The notes beneath the pieces are model-generated. The model worked only from the letters and a program-made list of their open reading frames with translations, did not search any database and had not been told where the DNA came from. Of a stretch of 64,000 nucleotides of DNA, positions 26,836 through 36,157 are shown piece after piece. The stretch lies in NCBI RefSeq assembly GCF_009828115.1, contig NZ_WTYL01000003.1:1-64000 (forward strand), given 5' to 3'. The stretch's first letter is position 1, and each line of letters starts with the position of its first letter. Made by a program: the position numbers and the translations under genes. The DNA is from Allopontixanthobacter sediminis. Its GTDB lineage: Bacteria; Pseudomonadota; Alphaproteobacteria; Sphingomonadales; Sphingomonadaceae.

Positions 26836-29800
26836 TCAGTCCTGATTCTGTGTAACCCAGTCTTCAAGACCTGGCGGTAAGTCTTCAATCTTCAAGAGCT
26901 GCAATAGCTGCTCCTTCGCCGGTGGCTTGGGATCAACCTGAAGATGATGTTGCACAATCGCGCGATCATCGAGGCGATAAATTCCGGTGTGGTCAAGACG
27001 CCCCCCATAGCCGGAAGAAGAATGCGCAGTTCCATAGACCGCCTTTTCTCCGGCAATCACCCAAACTGCAGTCAGGCTTTCCCGGTCTAGCATGTCGCAG
27101 AATGCGGTTTTCTCGACCAATGACGCTTCATGGCCTGGCTGCGTTACCGATGGGTCAAAAATGACGGTGTTCCCGTCAGGGTCAACAAAATCTGGCACAT
27201 GTCCGCCCCTTAGTTGCAGTCCCATTTTCTCGACGAGGTAAGGGGTCGGCATCATCAAATTGATGGTCTTATCGATGGAATAGTCGTGTCTGGATCGCTC
27301 TCGAAGCAGGTCGAAAGCGATCGGACGAATTGGGACCGGCAGTTTATGCCAGCTATCTATTTCGGACCATTCGTCCCTCGCTCGCACTGCGGGATGCCAG
27401 CAATACTCGCCCAAGTGGAATTCGGTATCGAACTCAAAATTCGGGAGATCGTGCTGCCCGATAAGCATTCGGCCCTTTAGGGTTTCCAGCAAAGCTTCTT
27501 CATCGCTTTGGCTGACTAGGTAGCAATTTGTGCGAAACCATGTTTCTCGGAGCATACCTCGGTGGCCGTCTTCAAAGCCTGATTGTCGCCAACCTGCGTG
27601 AAGCTCTAAGGGAAACCATTGCTGACCTGTTCGTGGGTTCTCTAAGGCGACCAAAGATACGCTATTGAGGATATCTCGTTTGCTTCGTAGCCATTCAACC
27701 CTTTCGACCGGGGCCGCTGCGTGCAACTTTGGCTCAACGGGAACCCACCAATTCTTTGGCCACTCCTTCCAGCTGTCATAGTATGTTTCTGTGGCGAGCA
27801 GTGAGGGGTCCATGTCTCGCAATCGAAGATCGATGACACCTGTGTATGGGGTCGGCTCGTCTCCATAACTCGAACCAAAGAATTGCAGATTGTCGGCCAT
27901 TCGAGCTGCAAGCTCGTGAAAAGCCAACCACTGATATTTCTTGCCAATTCGCTCGATCTGATGGTCGTGCCGGTCATAGCCTGACCTTGGCTCTAGTTGA
28001 GCGAACCTTTCTGATGTCCATCCAAGGTCATGCGCTCTCTTACAAACCCATCGTCTCGCCCATCCATTGTTGAATCGAGCGGCGTGGCGACCGTGCCAGC
28101 GGTCTTTTGAGAACAGGCCATGTTCGACATGGCGCTTTGCACGAGTCCGATATTCGCCCCACTCTTCATCAGTTAGTGTGTCGCGGAACGCTGCATTGGC
28201 TTCCTTCAGTTCCCGATGTTCAGGAGAATCACCGTAACCTGGTTTGCCTTCAAGCTTTTCAGCAGCTTCCCATACCATGTTAAACGCATCGATTTGTGGT
28301 TCCTCAGCCGAAAGGATGAACTCTTCGATCCACTCGTGGGCAAGCTCGCTAGGAGACAAAGTTTCCGAGGCTCCGGGCGTTGCAACACCAAAATGGGCAA
28401 CAAATGAGTCGATCTCATAGCGGGCGAAATCGCCATCCGAAACGCAAGACGAAACTATGTCGTCCCTAAGATACGCTCCGTCATAGTCCTGTTTGTAGCC
28501 CTCAATCAATTCGTCCGAAACGTGCTCAATTGGCCAAGGGCTCGAGTGCGGAGGGGCAAAGTCAGAAGGGACTATTTCGGAAGGCAAGAGGCCCAGGTGG
28601 TCTGCGTATCTCAGAATACACCGAGCATGGTCGCGCAGAAGTTCATTCAGAGGGGGGCTGCCTAACGCAAAAATCAATTGGTAGACCGATTTAGCAAGTG
28701 ATGTGACCTCGGTTTGGTTTCGCCCTTGTAGAACGGCTCCGTAGATACCTGCGAGCAGACGTTCCTGCACATAAAGGTCATTCACATTGGCGAACAAAGA
28801 TAGCAATTTTTGAGCGAGTTGCAGACGATTTGAAAGCAATGCAGTCAACGCTTTGGTTGCTTTGTCACGCACCTCTCGGTTTGATGTGGTGAGCAGCCAG
28901 GTTAGACAGATGCTCGCTAACTCCGCTCTTTCCTCGCCGATATACTCTTGACCGTTTCGCAGTGCCCAATCGATCAGCACCATGACAGGCTCACCTTGTT
29001 CGCTCTGATGCATCAGCCATGCTGACCAGTCTTGGTCTCTGTCAGGGAGGGAAAGTGGGGCTAGCTGTTCGTGGAGATGCCGCGCGTTGAATGGGTTTTT
29101 CGGCTCGGTCGCGATAGAAACTAAAAGGGCGTAAAGCTCATCGCTATCTAGATGATGGCGGGCAAATTTCATTGTTTGAGCAGTGAAATGCGATTGATCT
29201 CGCCACAGCAGGCTGGCTTCGAATGCCCTTAAGACGACCCAGTTGATTTCGCGACCCACATCCAAAATTTCACGCCCGCAAATCTCAGGCATTTGGATCG
29301 CGATTGCTTCTACAATACCTGCCTTCCTGTGGCGTTCGTCACCAAATAGGATGTCGCCAAGAGCCGAACCCTCATCGAAGGATTTTTCTATGTCCGACTG
29401 ATCCAAATGCGTTTTGAGGATCTCTCGCGCAATGATGTGATCGGAATATCGTTCGAATGTGAAGCGGACGTCTGTTCGAGAACCTTGTTCGCCATCATGA
29501 AACTCCTCCACAGTCAGAAGACCTTCACTTTCAAATTGCGGCAATAGACCTCGCCCTACAGACCCATATGATGGTAAAATCTGTTCAAAGAGTGCGCTGG
29601 CTTCTGCGTATGTGGCGTAACCCTCTCCTTGGTCCGCAAGCAGTTGCGCAAAAGAAGATATTGCGGCCTGCACTTGGCCTAGGCGAGGGTCCAGATCGAG
29701 CTTCTCTGTAACGGCCTCGATGATCGCGGTATTGTAGAACTGAAAAAGCGCACTTGTTCCGCGAAGCCCTCGCGGAATTTCGGATTCGCCACGCCGGTCC

Positions 29801-31401
29801 AGGGCGTCACAGACGGATTTCAGAAACAACGGGACGTGCATTTCTGGCACCAGATTGGGTGCTCCCGGACGCACGATTCCACGTTTGACGAGATAGAGCT
29901 TGGCAGCTTTCCCCCCCTGGTCGGCAAATCCTAGATGCTCAATTTGAGATAATTGGTTTTCGGCGACGTGCTGTGGCACGATACGCGCGAGGTATGTCGT
30001 TCTGCAGGAAAGGACCGGCACTACGCGCGGAAAAGATTCCGCGAGCTTCAGGAAAGAGCCAAGCCTTTGAGGCCAGACAGAAGTTCCATTCCGCTCATTG
30101 ATGGCATCGACGCAAACGAGGACTCTGCTTCCATGGGCCTCTGCGGCAGCGTCCAGAGCACCCAAAAGATCAGTTGCCCTTACATGCGCTGGCAAGTCCA
30201 GCACCCTAAGGATTTGCTGCCATGGATCGCCATCCACCATGTAGCTTCCGAGTACCAGGATCGCTGGGAGAGCGTTGTGGACTTGGTGCTCTACTACGTC
30301 GGCAAGCAGGTGCGATTTACCGGTCCCAGCATCGCCCGACAAGAGAACGGCATCAGCATTGGCGAGCCTCCATTCGTCTCCTTCCAAAGCGTCTGCAATT
30401 CGGGCGATGCCATCGGCGAGTGAGCCAAGCTTGATCCGCGCATAGTCGAGATCCGGTTTGGCTCTTTCGCCTTCTTCGGCATTATCGCGCTTCTGATAGA
30501 CCCAATAAAGAAGATCTAGCGTAGCAGTGCGGGCCTCGGCTGCTCTGGCCTTGCCATCCTCGATGGGGAACTTCTCTGCAAGCTCGAAGGGACCGCTCGA
30601 AAGGCTTTCGATTAGTCTTTCCAGCCTTGTTTGGAAAGTTAAGACCTCATCCTCAACCTTCTCCTCCTCAGAAAGCCCGCTGAGGGAAAACTGCACACCT
30701 GAAACGTCGTCAGCAATATCGACCGCCCACCTCTGTAAGACTTTGTTCAGCCGAGGTTCGCGGGCACACCCTGAGAAGGCTGCACGGATTGGAAGTTCAA
30801 TGTTGGTTTCAGGTGTATATCTCGATCCGAGATCGGCCCTCGCCCTATCGAACACACCCTTGAACCACTCAGGGGTGAGCTCGGTTTCGTTGAACCAATA
30901 GTAGCGGCGACCCGAAAGCTCAGGCCGGTCAACATTCAGGCGTGTTGTAAGGGCAGTCGCATCCCACAGTTCGATTTCCAGTGACCGCCCATCTTTCTTC
31001 GCATTTCCTTCCCACTTGGCTTTCCATGTGATCCACTTTTCTCTTTGGCTCTTGCGGTTCTTTTGCCGAGCGTCAGGAAGGTTGAACGGAAGGCAAACTA
31101 CGTATTCGGTCAGTTTGGGGTGCTTTTTTAAAGCTGCTTCGATCGACTTGTTGAGCTGGCTGGTAAGAGAATCGTCCCATTCGAAAACATACTTCGCTTG
31201 CCACCCTCGCTCAGTCTCATCGTTTCGGATCCGGAAGCACTCAACGCCGGCATCCGCCCCCTTACCCGTGCGCACGAAGATGTCGGATTCTTCGCGCTCT
31301 TCAAGTCCTGCGAGTTGGGCGCATAGTTCTTCAAATCCGTCGTTTCGACTTCCACCATGAGGACGGATTCGGCCAAAATCTATTTCTGGTGAGTACGTCA
31401 T
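26836..31401 (-). CDS. STAND-type NTPase with N-terminal Mrr-like nuclease, probable Avs-like defence protein
   Basis: 1521 residues. The N-terminal domain (1 to about 160) has FEELC (E24-E25), GKGADAGVE (D50, E54) and GWQAKYVFE (Q68-A-K70), an Mrr/PD-(D/E)xK nuclease pattern. A P-loop NTPase follows with Walker A G356-DAGTGKS363 and Walker B VLVCVDAINE (D432), then CRTTYLARIVP. The remaining ~900 residues are helical repeat-like and end in a distinct globular region (YCWHP, SSGYGGRLDH). This layout, effector-STAND-sensor, is that of antiviral Avs proteins; Mrr-like effectors and lengths of about 1,500 residues are known there. The gene has no partner, as expected for Avs. Sensor specificity is unreadable by eye. 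Confidence 0.78.
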   Translation of the reverse strand: MTYSPEIDFGRIRPHGGSRNDGFEELCAQLAGLEEREESDIFVRTGKGADAGVECFRIRNDETERGWQAKYVFEWDDSLTSQLNKSIEAALKKHPKLTEYVVCLPFNLPDARQKNRKSQREKWITWKAKWEGNAKKDGRSLEIELWDATALTTRLNVDRPELSGRRYYWFNETELTPEWFKGVFDRARADLGSRYTPETNIELPIRAAFSGCAREPRLNKVLQRWAVDIADDVSGVQFSLSGLSEEEKVEDEVLTFQTRLERLIESLSSGPFELAEKFPIEDGKARAAEARTATLDLLYWVYQKRDNAEEGERAKPDLDYARIKLGSLADGIARIADALEGDEWRLANADAVLLSGDAGTGKSHLLADVVEHQVHNALPAILVLGSYMVDGDPWQQILRVLDLPAHVRATDLLGALDAAAEAHGSRVLVCVDAINERNGTSVWPQRLGSFLKLAESFPRVVPVLSCRTTYLARIVPQHVAENQLSQIEHLGFADQGGKAAKLYLVKRGIVRPGAPNLVPEMHVPLFLKSVCDALDRRGESEIPRGLRGTSALFQFYNTAIIEAVTEKLDLDPRLGQVQAAISSFAQLLADQGEGYATYAEASALFEQILPSYGSVGRGLLPQFESEGLLTVEEFHDGEQGSRTDVRFTFERYSDHIIAREILKTHLDQSDIEKSFDEGSALGDILFGDERHRKAGIVEAIAIQMPEICGREILDVGREINWVVLRAFEASLLWRDQSHFTAQTMKFARHHLDSDELYALLVSIATEPKNPFNARHLHEQLAPLSLPDRDQDWSAWLMHQSEQGEPVMVLIDWALRNGQEYIGEERAELASICLTWLLTTSNREVRDKATKALTALLSNRLQLAQKLLSLFANVNDLYVQERLLAGIYGAVLQGRNQTEVTSLAKSVYQLIFALGSPPLNELLRDHARCILRYADHLGLLPSEIVPSDFAPPHSSPWPIEHVSDELIEGYKQDYDGAYLRDDIVSSCVSDGDFARYEIDSFVAHFGVATPGASETLSPSELAHEWIEEFILSAEEPQIDAFNMVWEAAEKLEGKPGYGDSPEHRELKEANAAFRDTLTDEEWGEYRTRAKRHVEHGLFSKDRWHGRHAARFNNGWARRWVCKRAHDLGWTSERFAQLEPRSGYDRHDHQIERIGKKYQWLAFHELAARMADNLQFFGSSYGDEPTPYTGVIDLRLRDMDPSLLATETYYDSWKEWPKNWWVPVEPKLHAAAPVERVEWLRSKRDILNSVSLVALENPRTGQQWFPLELHAGWRQSGFEDGHRGMLRETWFRTNCYLVSQSDEEALLETLKGRMLIGQHDLPNFEFDTEFHLGEYCWHPAVRARDEWSEIDSWHKLPVPIRPIAFDLLRERSRHDYSIDKTINLMMPTPYLVEKMGLQLRGGHVPDFVDPDGNTVIFDPSVTQPGHEASLVEKTAFCDMLDRESLTAVWVIAGEKAVYGTAHSSSGYGGRLDHTGIYRLDDRAIVQHHLQVDPKPPAKEQLLQLLKIEDLPPGLEDWVTQNQD

Positions 31402-31729
31402 GTATTATCGAACCTCTTGTACGCTTGCATCATCCAGTCCTCAATTTTGCTATTCGTAAAGGCATGATCTTGTGCTGCATTACTAACGAGCGATTTCTCA
31501 TTTGTCGCTCCGGCTAAGGATTATGAGTCGCAGGTTAAGAGCTTGGCCAACTTGTGCATTTATTGCTTCAACTCATCGATCGAGATCATTCGCCATGAGA
31601 CGGTACGGTTCTGATTTTTTTTGGGGGGGGATCCACATTCCCTTGAAAGAAATCAAATGGCCCGACACCATCTTGACGAATGGGCTGAGCTACTGACTCA
31701 ATATCGGAATTTTGAAAGAGGTGACGCGC
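31402..31729. other. Gap with a T8G8 tract and a broken plus-strand reading frame
   Basis: Region upstream of the minus-strand STAND gene, so it must hold that promoter. On the plus strand a frame from about 31465 reads like protein (FVAPAKDYESQVKSLANLC), hits TGA at 31612-31614 beside eight T and eight G (31615-31630), and continues in the same frame as NQMARHHLDEWAELLTQYR to a stop near 31747. No start codon is evident for the first part. It is possibly a decayed small gene; no family is recognised. Confidence 0.3.
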
Positions 31730-31939
31730 ATGACGAAAATCAAAGGTAAAAATGACGGGCCAGGCGGCCGCAATGAGCATTATGACATTGGGAATCGCAA
31801 GAACGTGCCACGGCGGAACGCAGTGGCGGAGGTCAAACGTGGCGAGCATCCAGGTGCTCACGTGGTCAAGATCAACAATCGTGAATATGTGCGCGACAAC
31901 CCCGACAATTCGAAGAAAGACAACGTCAATCGGAAATAG
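31730..31939 (+). CDS. DUF3892-like small protein
   Basis: 69 residues, strongly basic and hydrophilic. The pattern RRNAVAEVKRGEHPGAHVVKINNREYVRDNPD resembles the DUF3892 domain, a short unit found in bacteria and some mobile DNA with no known function. ATG 31730 is preceded at good distance by AAAGAGGTG; an upstream in-frame ATG at 31712 lacks such a site. It overlaps the possible broken frame on the same strand. Alone in its neighbourhood and probably expressed. DUF assignment is from pattern recall. Confidence 0.6.
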   Translation: MTKIKGKNDGPGGRNEHYDIGNRKNVPRRNAVAEVKRGEHPGAHVVKINNREYVRDNPDNSKKDNVNRK

Positions 31940-32358
31940 TCCTTATCCGTTGGTTACGACGGAGCATGACAATTGGGGAGCGAGCGACGGGCGACCTCAG
32001 CCGGAGGCCGAATGTCTGCTAGCTGGGCAATCACTTCGAATCCGGACAGTCGGCAATCGGCCCAGCTGCCGTCGCTGGCAGCGCCTGAACGTTGGGCAGC
32101 TTTCAGCGCGCTAATCCGAAGCAGGGAACAACAGCTATGTCGGCGGAACCAGTCGCATTGCCAGCGGCCCGATCTGACGGCAGCCTATCTTCAATTTTGG
32201 ACAGAATCTGCCGTTCCGGACGCGACCCCGAAGCGGACATGTTAGAAGTGACATTAAATGTATCAGCCAAACCTTAGTTTCCGGCTGTGCTATCCATCTT
32301 TTGCGCAATTTTGAAACCTCCCAATACGGTGCTACCCTAATTGTGTTGGGGGGTAAAA
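31940..32358. other. Intergenic, carries partial repeat copy f
   Basis: About 420 bases. Copy f lies at 32126-32172. The upstream part is rich in GCCGTCGCTGGCAG-like strings that may be a further diverged repeat arm. No gene seen. Confidence 0.35.
32126..32172 (+). repeat. Dispersed intergenic repeat copy f, partial
   Basis: AACAGCTATGTCGGCGGAAC, followed by CAGTCGCATTGCCAGCGGCC. The second block matches copy k at 45175-45208 and the first matches copies d and g. Confidence 0.6.
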
Positions 32359-33771
32359 ATGCGGTCCTTGTTTATTATTCTGGCGTTGATATTGGCGGGC
32401 AGCTTGCAGGCAAGCGCGCCAAACCTGGCAGTTGAAAAGTTTGTCGACGTCGAATGGCCCGCTTCAGGAGCGCCGGGCTTTGCGTATGCAATCGTCGATC
32501 AGGGCGAAATACGCTCGAATGTGCGAGGCGTGGTCCTTGCAGGAGCCGATGAAGCGGTTACGCCTGACACTCCCTTTCTAATCGGGTCGATAACAAAGAG
32601 CTTTACGGCCCTTGCGATCATGCAGCTTGCCGAGCAGGGGCAGATTGACCTCGACGCGAGGATCGATAGCTATCTTGATCCCTTTACCGGGCGAGCGTCC
32701 GGGACAGTAACGGTGCGCCAACTGCTGAGCCACACAAGCGGTTATTCAACCGTGCAGGGAAACGCCCTGCATAGTGATCGAACAGCAAGGACAGGTGAGC
32801 TCGGCGAGCATGTTGTGAGCATCGCGCAATGGGACACAGTCCATACCCCGGGGACCGTGTGGGAGTATTCAAATGCGAATTACCAAGTGCTGGGTGCTCT
32901 GATCGAAGAGATGAGCGGGGAGGATTATGCAACCTATGTGGAATCCAAGATCCTAGCGCCACTTCAAATGGGCCACAGCTCCGTTTTTGGCGGCGGGTCA
33001 GCAGGCAGAGTAGCTACCGGACATCGGCCATGGTTTGGCGGTCACCAACAGTATAACGCAGACATAACCGAGCGTGCGAACGCACCGGCTGGCGGCATCA
33101 TATCCAGCGCAAACGACATGGCGGCTTACCTCGCAATGATGGTGAATGGCGAAGACGACATCATCAGCGCTGCAAGTAAGGCCGAGATGGTGCGCCCGGC
33201 TAGTAACGCATCGCCATTCTATGGGCTGGGCTGGTTCATCAATACTGAGGCTGGAACTGCGTTCCATGGAGGTCTCATGCCCGGGACTGAGACTCTAGCC
33301 ACGATTTTGCCTTCCGAACGAAAGGGTGTGGTCGTTCTGGTCAACGCCAATGGTGGAATTGGTTTCGGCGAAAACTTGCAACTGCGCAATGGCGTTACTG
33401 CAAAGGCTCTTGACCTTGAGTATTCAGGTGAAGGTTCACGGCTTTGGCCGAAATTTACATATCTGTTGGTCATGTTGCTCCCGCTCTTCTTCATGACAAG
33501 CATCGTCTGGGCCTGGTTCGCGCGCAAGAAATTAGCGGCAAAGTCGGGTGTCTTGGGCCTCTTCAGTCTGTGGCTTCCACTCGTCGCCATGTTTGTGTTA
33601 GCGGGGGTTCTAATGTTCGTCGTTCCAAACTTGTTTGGTGGATCGCTTGGCACATTGCTGCTGTATCAGCCCGACTTTACAACGGCGATGGTCTCCGCTG
33701 CGATCACAGCACCTCTCTGGGCAACATTTCGACTGGTGGTCGCCTATCGCGAGAGGTCAGGTCCGAGGTAA
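32359..33771 (+). CDS. Beta-lactamase-family serine hydrolase with C-terminal membrane segment
   Basis: 470 residues from ATG 32359, chosen because GGGGGT stands five bases upstream; a TTG six codons earlier lacks this. The signal peptide is followed by a class C-type domain with active-site S77-I-T-K80, Y170-S-N172 and H302-G-G304. After about residue 360 come three or four hydrophobic helices (YLLVMLLPLFFMTSIVWAW and others), so the enzyme is anchored with its catalytic domain in the periplasm. Family members include esterases and D-amino-acid peptidases; the substrate is unknown. It is a paralogue in broad family terms of the gene at 10659-12344 but has a different C-terminus. Confidence 0.87.
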   Translation: MRSLFIILALILAGSLQASAPNLAVEKFVDVEWPASGAPGFAYAIVDQGEIRSNVRGVVLAGADEAVTPDTPFLIGSITKSFTALAIMQLAEQGQIDLDARIDSYLDPFTGRASGTVTVRQLLSHTSGYSTVQGNALHSDRTARTGELGEHVVSIAQWDTVHTPGTVWEYSNANYQVLGALIEEMSGEDYATYVESKILAPLQMGHSSVFGGGSAGRVATGHRPWFGGHQQYNADITERANAPAGGIISSANDMAAYLAMMVNGEDDIISAASKAEMVRPASNASPFYGLGWFINTEAGTAFHGGLMPGTETLATILPSERKGVVVLVNANGGIGFGENLQLRNGVTAKALDLEYSGEGSRLWPKFTYLLVMLLPLFFMTSIVWAWFARKKLAAKSGVLGLFSLWLPLVAMFVLAGVLMFVVPNLFGGSLGTLLLYQPDFTTAMVSAAITAPLWATFRLVVAYRERSGPR

Positions 33772-33815
33772 CGCAAAGCGATTATACCGTCCGCTTTCGA
33801 CCCTAGGTTCTGCCA

Positions 33816-34064
33816 ATGAATCCTCCGAGGAAAATGTTCGCGCTAAGGCTTACCAAAACACATACTATGGAAAATTTAATGAGCTTCTCACCAACACGAT
33901 TTTTTGTTTTTTCGATTGTAGGCCTACCGATCGGGTTCATCCTAACCGCCCTCGGATTTGCAGTTTCAGAGCAGCCAATCGTGGCGAGCCAAATCTTTCC
34001 ATGGGCGATTGGACTTGCCGCTATAGTTGGCATTCTCGGTGCGTTTAGGAATCAATCGGACTGA
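33816..34064 (+). CDS. Small two-helix membrane protein
   Basis: 82 residues as written; a start at the Met at residue 18 or 22 (MENLMSFSPTRFF) is likelier because the first 17 residues are basic and poorly preceded. Two hydrophobic helices, about 29-48 (FFVFSIVGLPIGFILTALGF) and 57-76, are joined by a short loop. No family is recognised. It lies 44 bases after the serine hydrolase gene and could be co-transcribed with it. Confidence 0.4.
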   Translation: MNPPRKMFALRLTKTHTMENLMSFSPTRFFVFSIVGLPIGFILTALGFAVSEQPIVASQIFPWAIGLAAIVGILGAFRNQSD

Positions 34065-34485
34065 AGCCCGCTTCGCACGACATTCTCGCCATTTAACACT
34101 GATTTTCGCAGTGCCGAAAGCTGCCGGTTGTGCGCGCTCAGGGAAACCTGAACGTACGGCGGGTTTCGGTGTCGCGATCTCATCTCTTAAACGGCAGCTA
34201 TGTCGGCGGAAGCCGTCATCAAACAACAAGAAAGTATAAAAAGGCCATCGAAGATCGCGCTTCTACGCTTGCAATTTAGCGGCCTAATTGAACCATCAAG
34301 ACTAGCCCGAGGTTCGCTGTGCTACGCTGCAAGTTATGCCCAAGGCTCTTGCGACAGAAAAAGCCCATTTAAGCAAAAGGGACGGCGGACGGGGCATCCG
34401 CCGTACCTCCTGAGTAAGATCAATTAGAGGCTTTTCGATAGTTAATTTATCGAACGCGAGGAGAAGTTCGCAGATTTTGGATCAC
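34065..34485. other. Intergenic, carries repeat copy g
   Basis: About 420 bases. Copy g occupies 34098-34215. The rest shows no gene, RNA or clear terminator. Confidence 0.35.
34098..34215 (+). repeat. Dispersed intergenic repeat copy g
   Basis: Contains CGCAGTGCCGAAAGCTGCCG, then AAACCTGAACGTACGGCGGG and TTTCGG, then AAACGGCAGCTATGTCGGCG and GAAGCCGTC. All blocks are in the standard order, so this is one of the fullest copies. Confidence 0.8.
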
Positions 34486-34800
34486 TCAGGCGTATTCACG
34501 CTTTTCCTCGGATTCCACAGGCTCAATCGCCAGTCTCATCCCCATTGCATGAAGGATGGTTTGAATCGTTTCGAGCGACGGATTGCCGCGCTTGCCTAGC
34601 GATTTGTAAAGCCCAGCACGTGTGAGCCCAGTCTTTTGCGCAAGATCGCTCATACCGCGCGAGCGGGCGACAGTATCAAGCGCTGCGCGTAGTTCGGCAA
34701 GCGAACCGTCTTCGAGGTAAGCGTCGAGGTATGCGGCTGCATCCTCTGCGCTACCGAGATAGTCAGCGGCATCAAAGCGGGTAGTTTCGATTTTGGACAT
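34486..34800 (-). CDS. HigA-like antitoxin, addiction-module HTH protein
   Basis: 104 residues from ATG 34800, which has AAGGAGG just upstream; a longer reading from 34842 is unlikely. The start SKIETTRFDAADYLGSAEDAAAYLDAY is typical of the putative addiction-module antidote family. The HTH follows: MSDLAQKTGLTRAGLYKSLGKRGNPSLETI. It neutralises the RelE/ParE-type toxin encoded just upstream (38-base gap). Toxin-first order is usual for this HigBA-like type. The antitoxin should autoregulate the operon through its HTH; I do not see a clear operator palindrome. Confidence 0.88.
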   Translation of the reverse strand: MSKIETTRFDAADYLGSAEDAAAYLDAYLEDGSLAELRAALDTVARSRGMSDLAQKTGLTRAGLYKSLGKRGNPSLETIQTILHAMGMRLAIEPVESEEKREYA

Positions 34801-34838
34801 CGTGCCCTCCTTGGCATCAATCTTCGCCATCAACTGCA

Positions 34839-35138
34839 TCAAACGGTATCAAGGTCAGCAGCAATCGCCTTCGCGGCTGCAATATCTTTGCTCTGTGACG
34901 ACTTGTCGCCGCCGCAAAGTAAAATTATCAGTTTATCTCCCAGCTGTACAAAATAAACACGATAGCCGGGGCCGTAAAATATCCGCATTTCAGAAACGCC
35001 GTCACCTACTGGCGCAACGTCGCCAAGATTACCCATTGCTGCACGCTCGATCCGTTTGATAATACGGGATCTTGCGCGGGCATCACGAAGTCCTGCAAGC
35101 CAGACTGTAAAACGAGCTGTCTGGCGAACTTCGATCAT
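34839..35138 (-). CDS. RelE/ParE-family toxin (HigB-like)
   Basis: 99 residues. The start MIEVRQTARFTVWLAGLRDARARSRIIKRI and the core GVSEMRIFYGPGYRVYFVQ, with LCGGDKSSQSKDI, match the addiction-module killer family of RelE-fold toxins, which usually cleave mRNA at the ribosome. Length is right for the family. It is the first gene of the operon with the antitoxin at 34486-34800. A stabilising role for the accessory region is inferred from its position beside an integrase gene. Confidence 0.88.
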   Translation of the reverse strand: MIEVRQTARFTVWLAGLRDARARSRIIKRIERAAMGNLGDVAPVGDGVSEMRIFYGPGYRVYFVQLGDKLIILLCGGDKSSQSKDIAAAKAIAADLDTV

Positions 35139-35374
35139 GTGTATCCTGTAGTTCGCACGGCGCAGTTTGTCAACTATGGTTTGCAGATGGAGCGCCGACG
35201 GGAACGATCTGCGAACGTTTTACCAGAATGATGTAGATGCAAAGTCGCTCCGAGGTCCCCGCGCTGCCTACTAATGCGGCATTCCGGCAAAATATCCGGC
35301 CAAAACCGAGCGAGACCTAACCACGACAATTCCGCAGTTGGATGGGCCACTTACGCTCCTTGATACCTGACATT

Positions 35375-35460
35375 TGTTATCCAATGCGTCTGCATAACCT
35401 TACTGCTAGTTTTGGGAGGGAGATGTTAGCTGTTAAACGGCGGTTTTGTCGGAGAAGACG
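35375..35460 (+). repeat. Dispersed intergenic repeat copy h, diverged
   Basis: ATGCGTCTGCATAACCTTAC, then TAGTTTTGGGAGGGAGATG, then TTAAACGGCGGTTTTGTCGG. Aligning with copy d, it keeps length and order with many substitutions. It lies just before the integrase gene. Confidence 0.6.
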
Positions 35461-35524
35461 ACAGCTTGCAGTGGCTGGCTCCGATATACTGCGATCGGCC
35501 AATCCCGGCCATCGGAGATCCATC

Positions 35525-36157
35525 ATGGGACATTCAGACCTCGACCCTGCCGTGCACGAGCGGCGACCCTGGAATGCCGGACAGAATGTGGGACAGAAGC
35601 GCCCGTTGAAGCTGCGCGATATCTGGGCGATCCGCTTCTATCTCGACGAGCACAAGCGCCTGCGCGACCGTGCGCTATTCGACCTTGGCATCGACAGCAA
35701 GTTGCGCGGCTGCGATCTGGTCAAGCTGAGGATCGGCGACCTGATGAGCGCTGGCTCCTTTCGTGATCGCGCGACCATAATCCAGAAAAAGACCGGCCGC
35801 CCGGTGCAATTCGAGATCATGGCTGAAGCGCGCAATAGCCTGACGGCATGGCTCGATCGGCGCGGCGGAACAATCCGCGACTTCGTATTTCCAAGCCGGG
35901 TCGACTATCTTGGACACTTGAGCACCCGGCAATATGCCCGTCTGGTCGACGAATGGGTGGCAACCGTGGGCTTGGACAAGCGGGAGTACGGGACGCACTC
36001 CATGCGGCGGACCAAGCCCTCGCTGATTTACAAGGCTACCGGAAACCTGCGAGCCGTGCAGATCCTCTTGGGTCATACCAACATCGAGAACACCGTCAGG
36101 TATCTGGGCGTGGACGTCGAAGATGCTCTGACCCTGTCCGAGCGCACCGAGATCTGA
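35525..36157 (+). CDS. Solitary tyrosine recombinase
   Basis: 210 residues from ATG 35525, which has GGAGA nine bases upstream; the frame is open earlier, but that part is repeat copy h. Catalytic positions of the phage-integrase family are visible: R61 in KLRGCDLVKLR, H158-x-x-R161 in GTHSMRRTK, H184 in LLGHTNIENT and tyrosine Y193 in VRYLGV. The arm-binding N-terminus is short. Compact integrases of this type are common on alphaproteobacterial plasmids and islands. No attachment-site pair could be identified. Confidence 0.85.
   Translation: MGHSDLDPAVHERRPWNAGQNVGQKRPLKLRDIWAIRFYLDEHKRLRDRALFDLGIDSKLRGCDLVKLRIGDLMSAGSFRDRATIIQKKTGRPVQFEIMAEARNSLTAWLDRRGGTIRDFVFPSRVDYLGHLSTRQYARLVDEWVATVGLDKREYGTHSMRRTKPSLIYKATGNLRAVQILLGHTNIENTVRYLGVDVEDALTLSERTEI

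Noticed and set aside
35342-35524. N-terminal extension of the tyrosine recombinase
   Set aside because: The sequence is repeat copy h; the downstream ATG at 35525 has a proper ribosome site.
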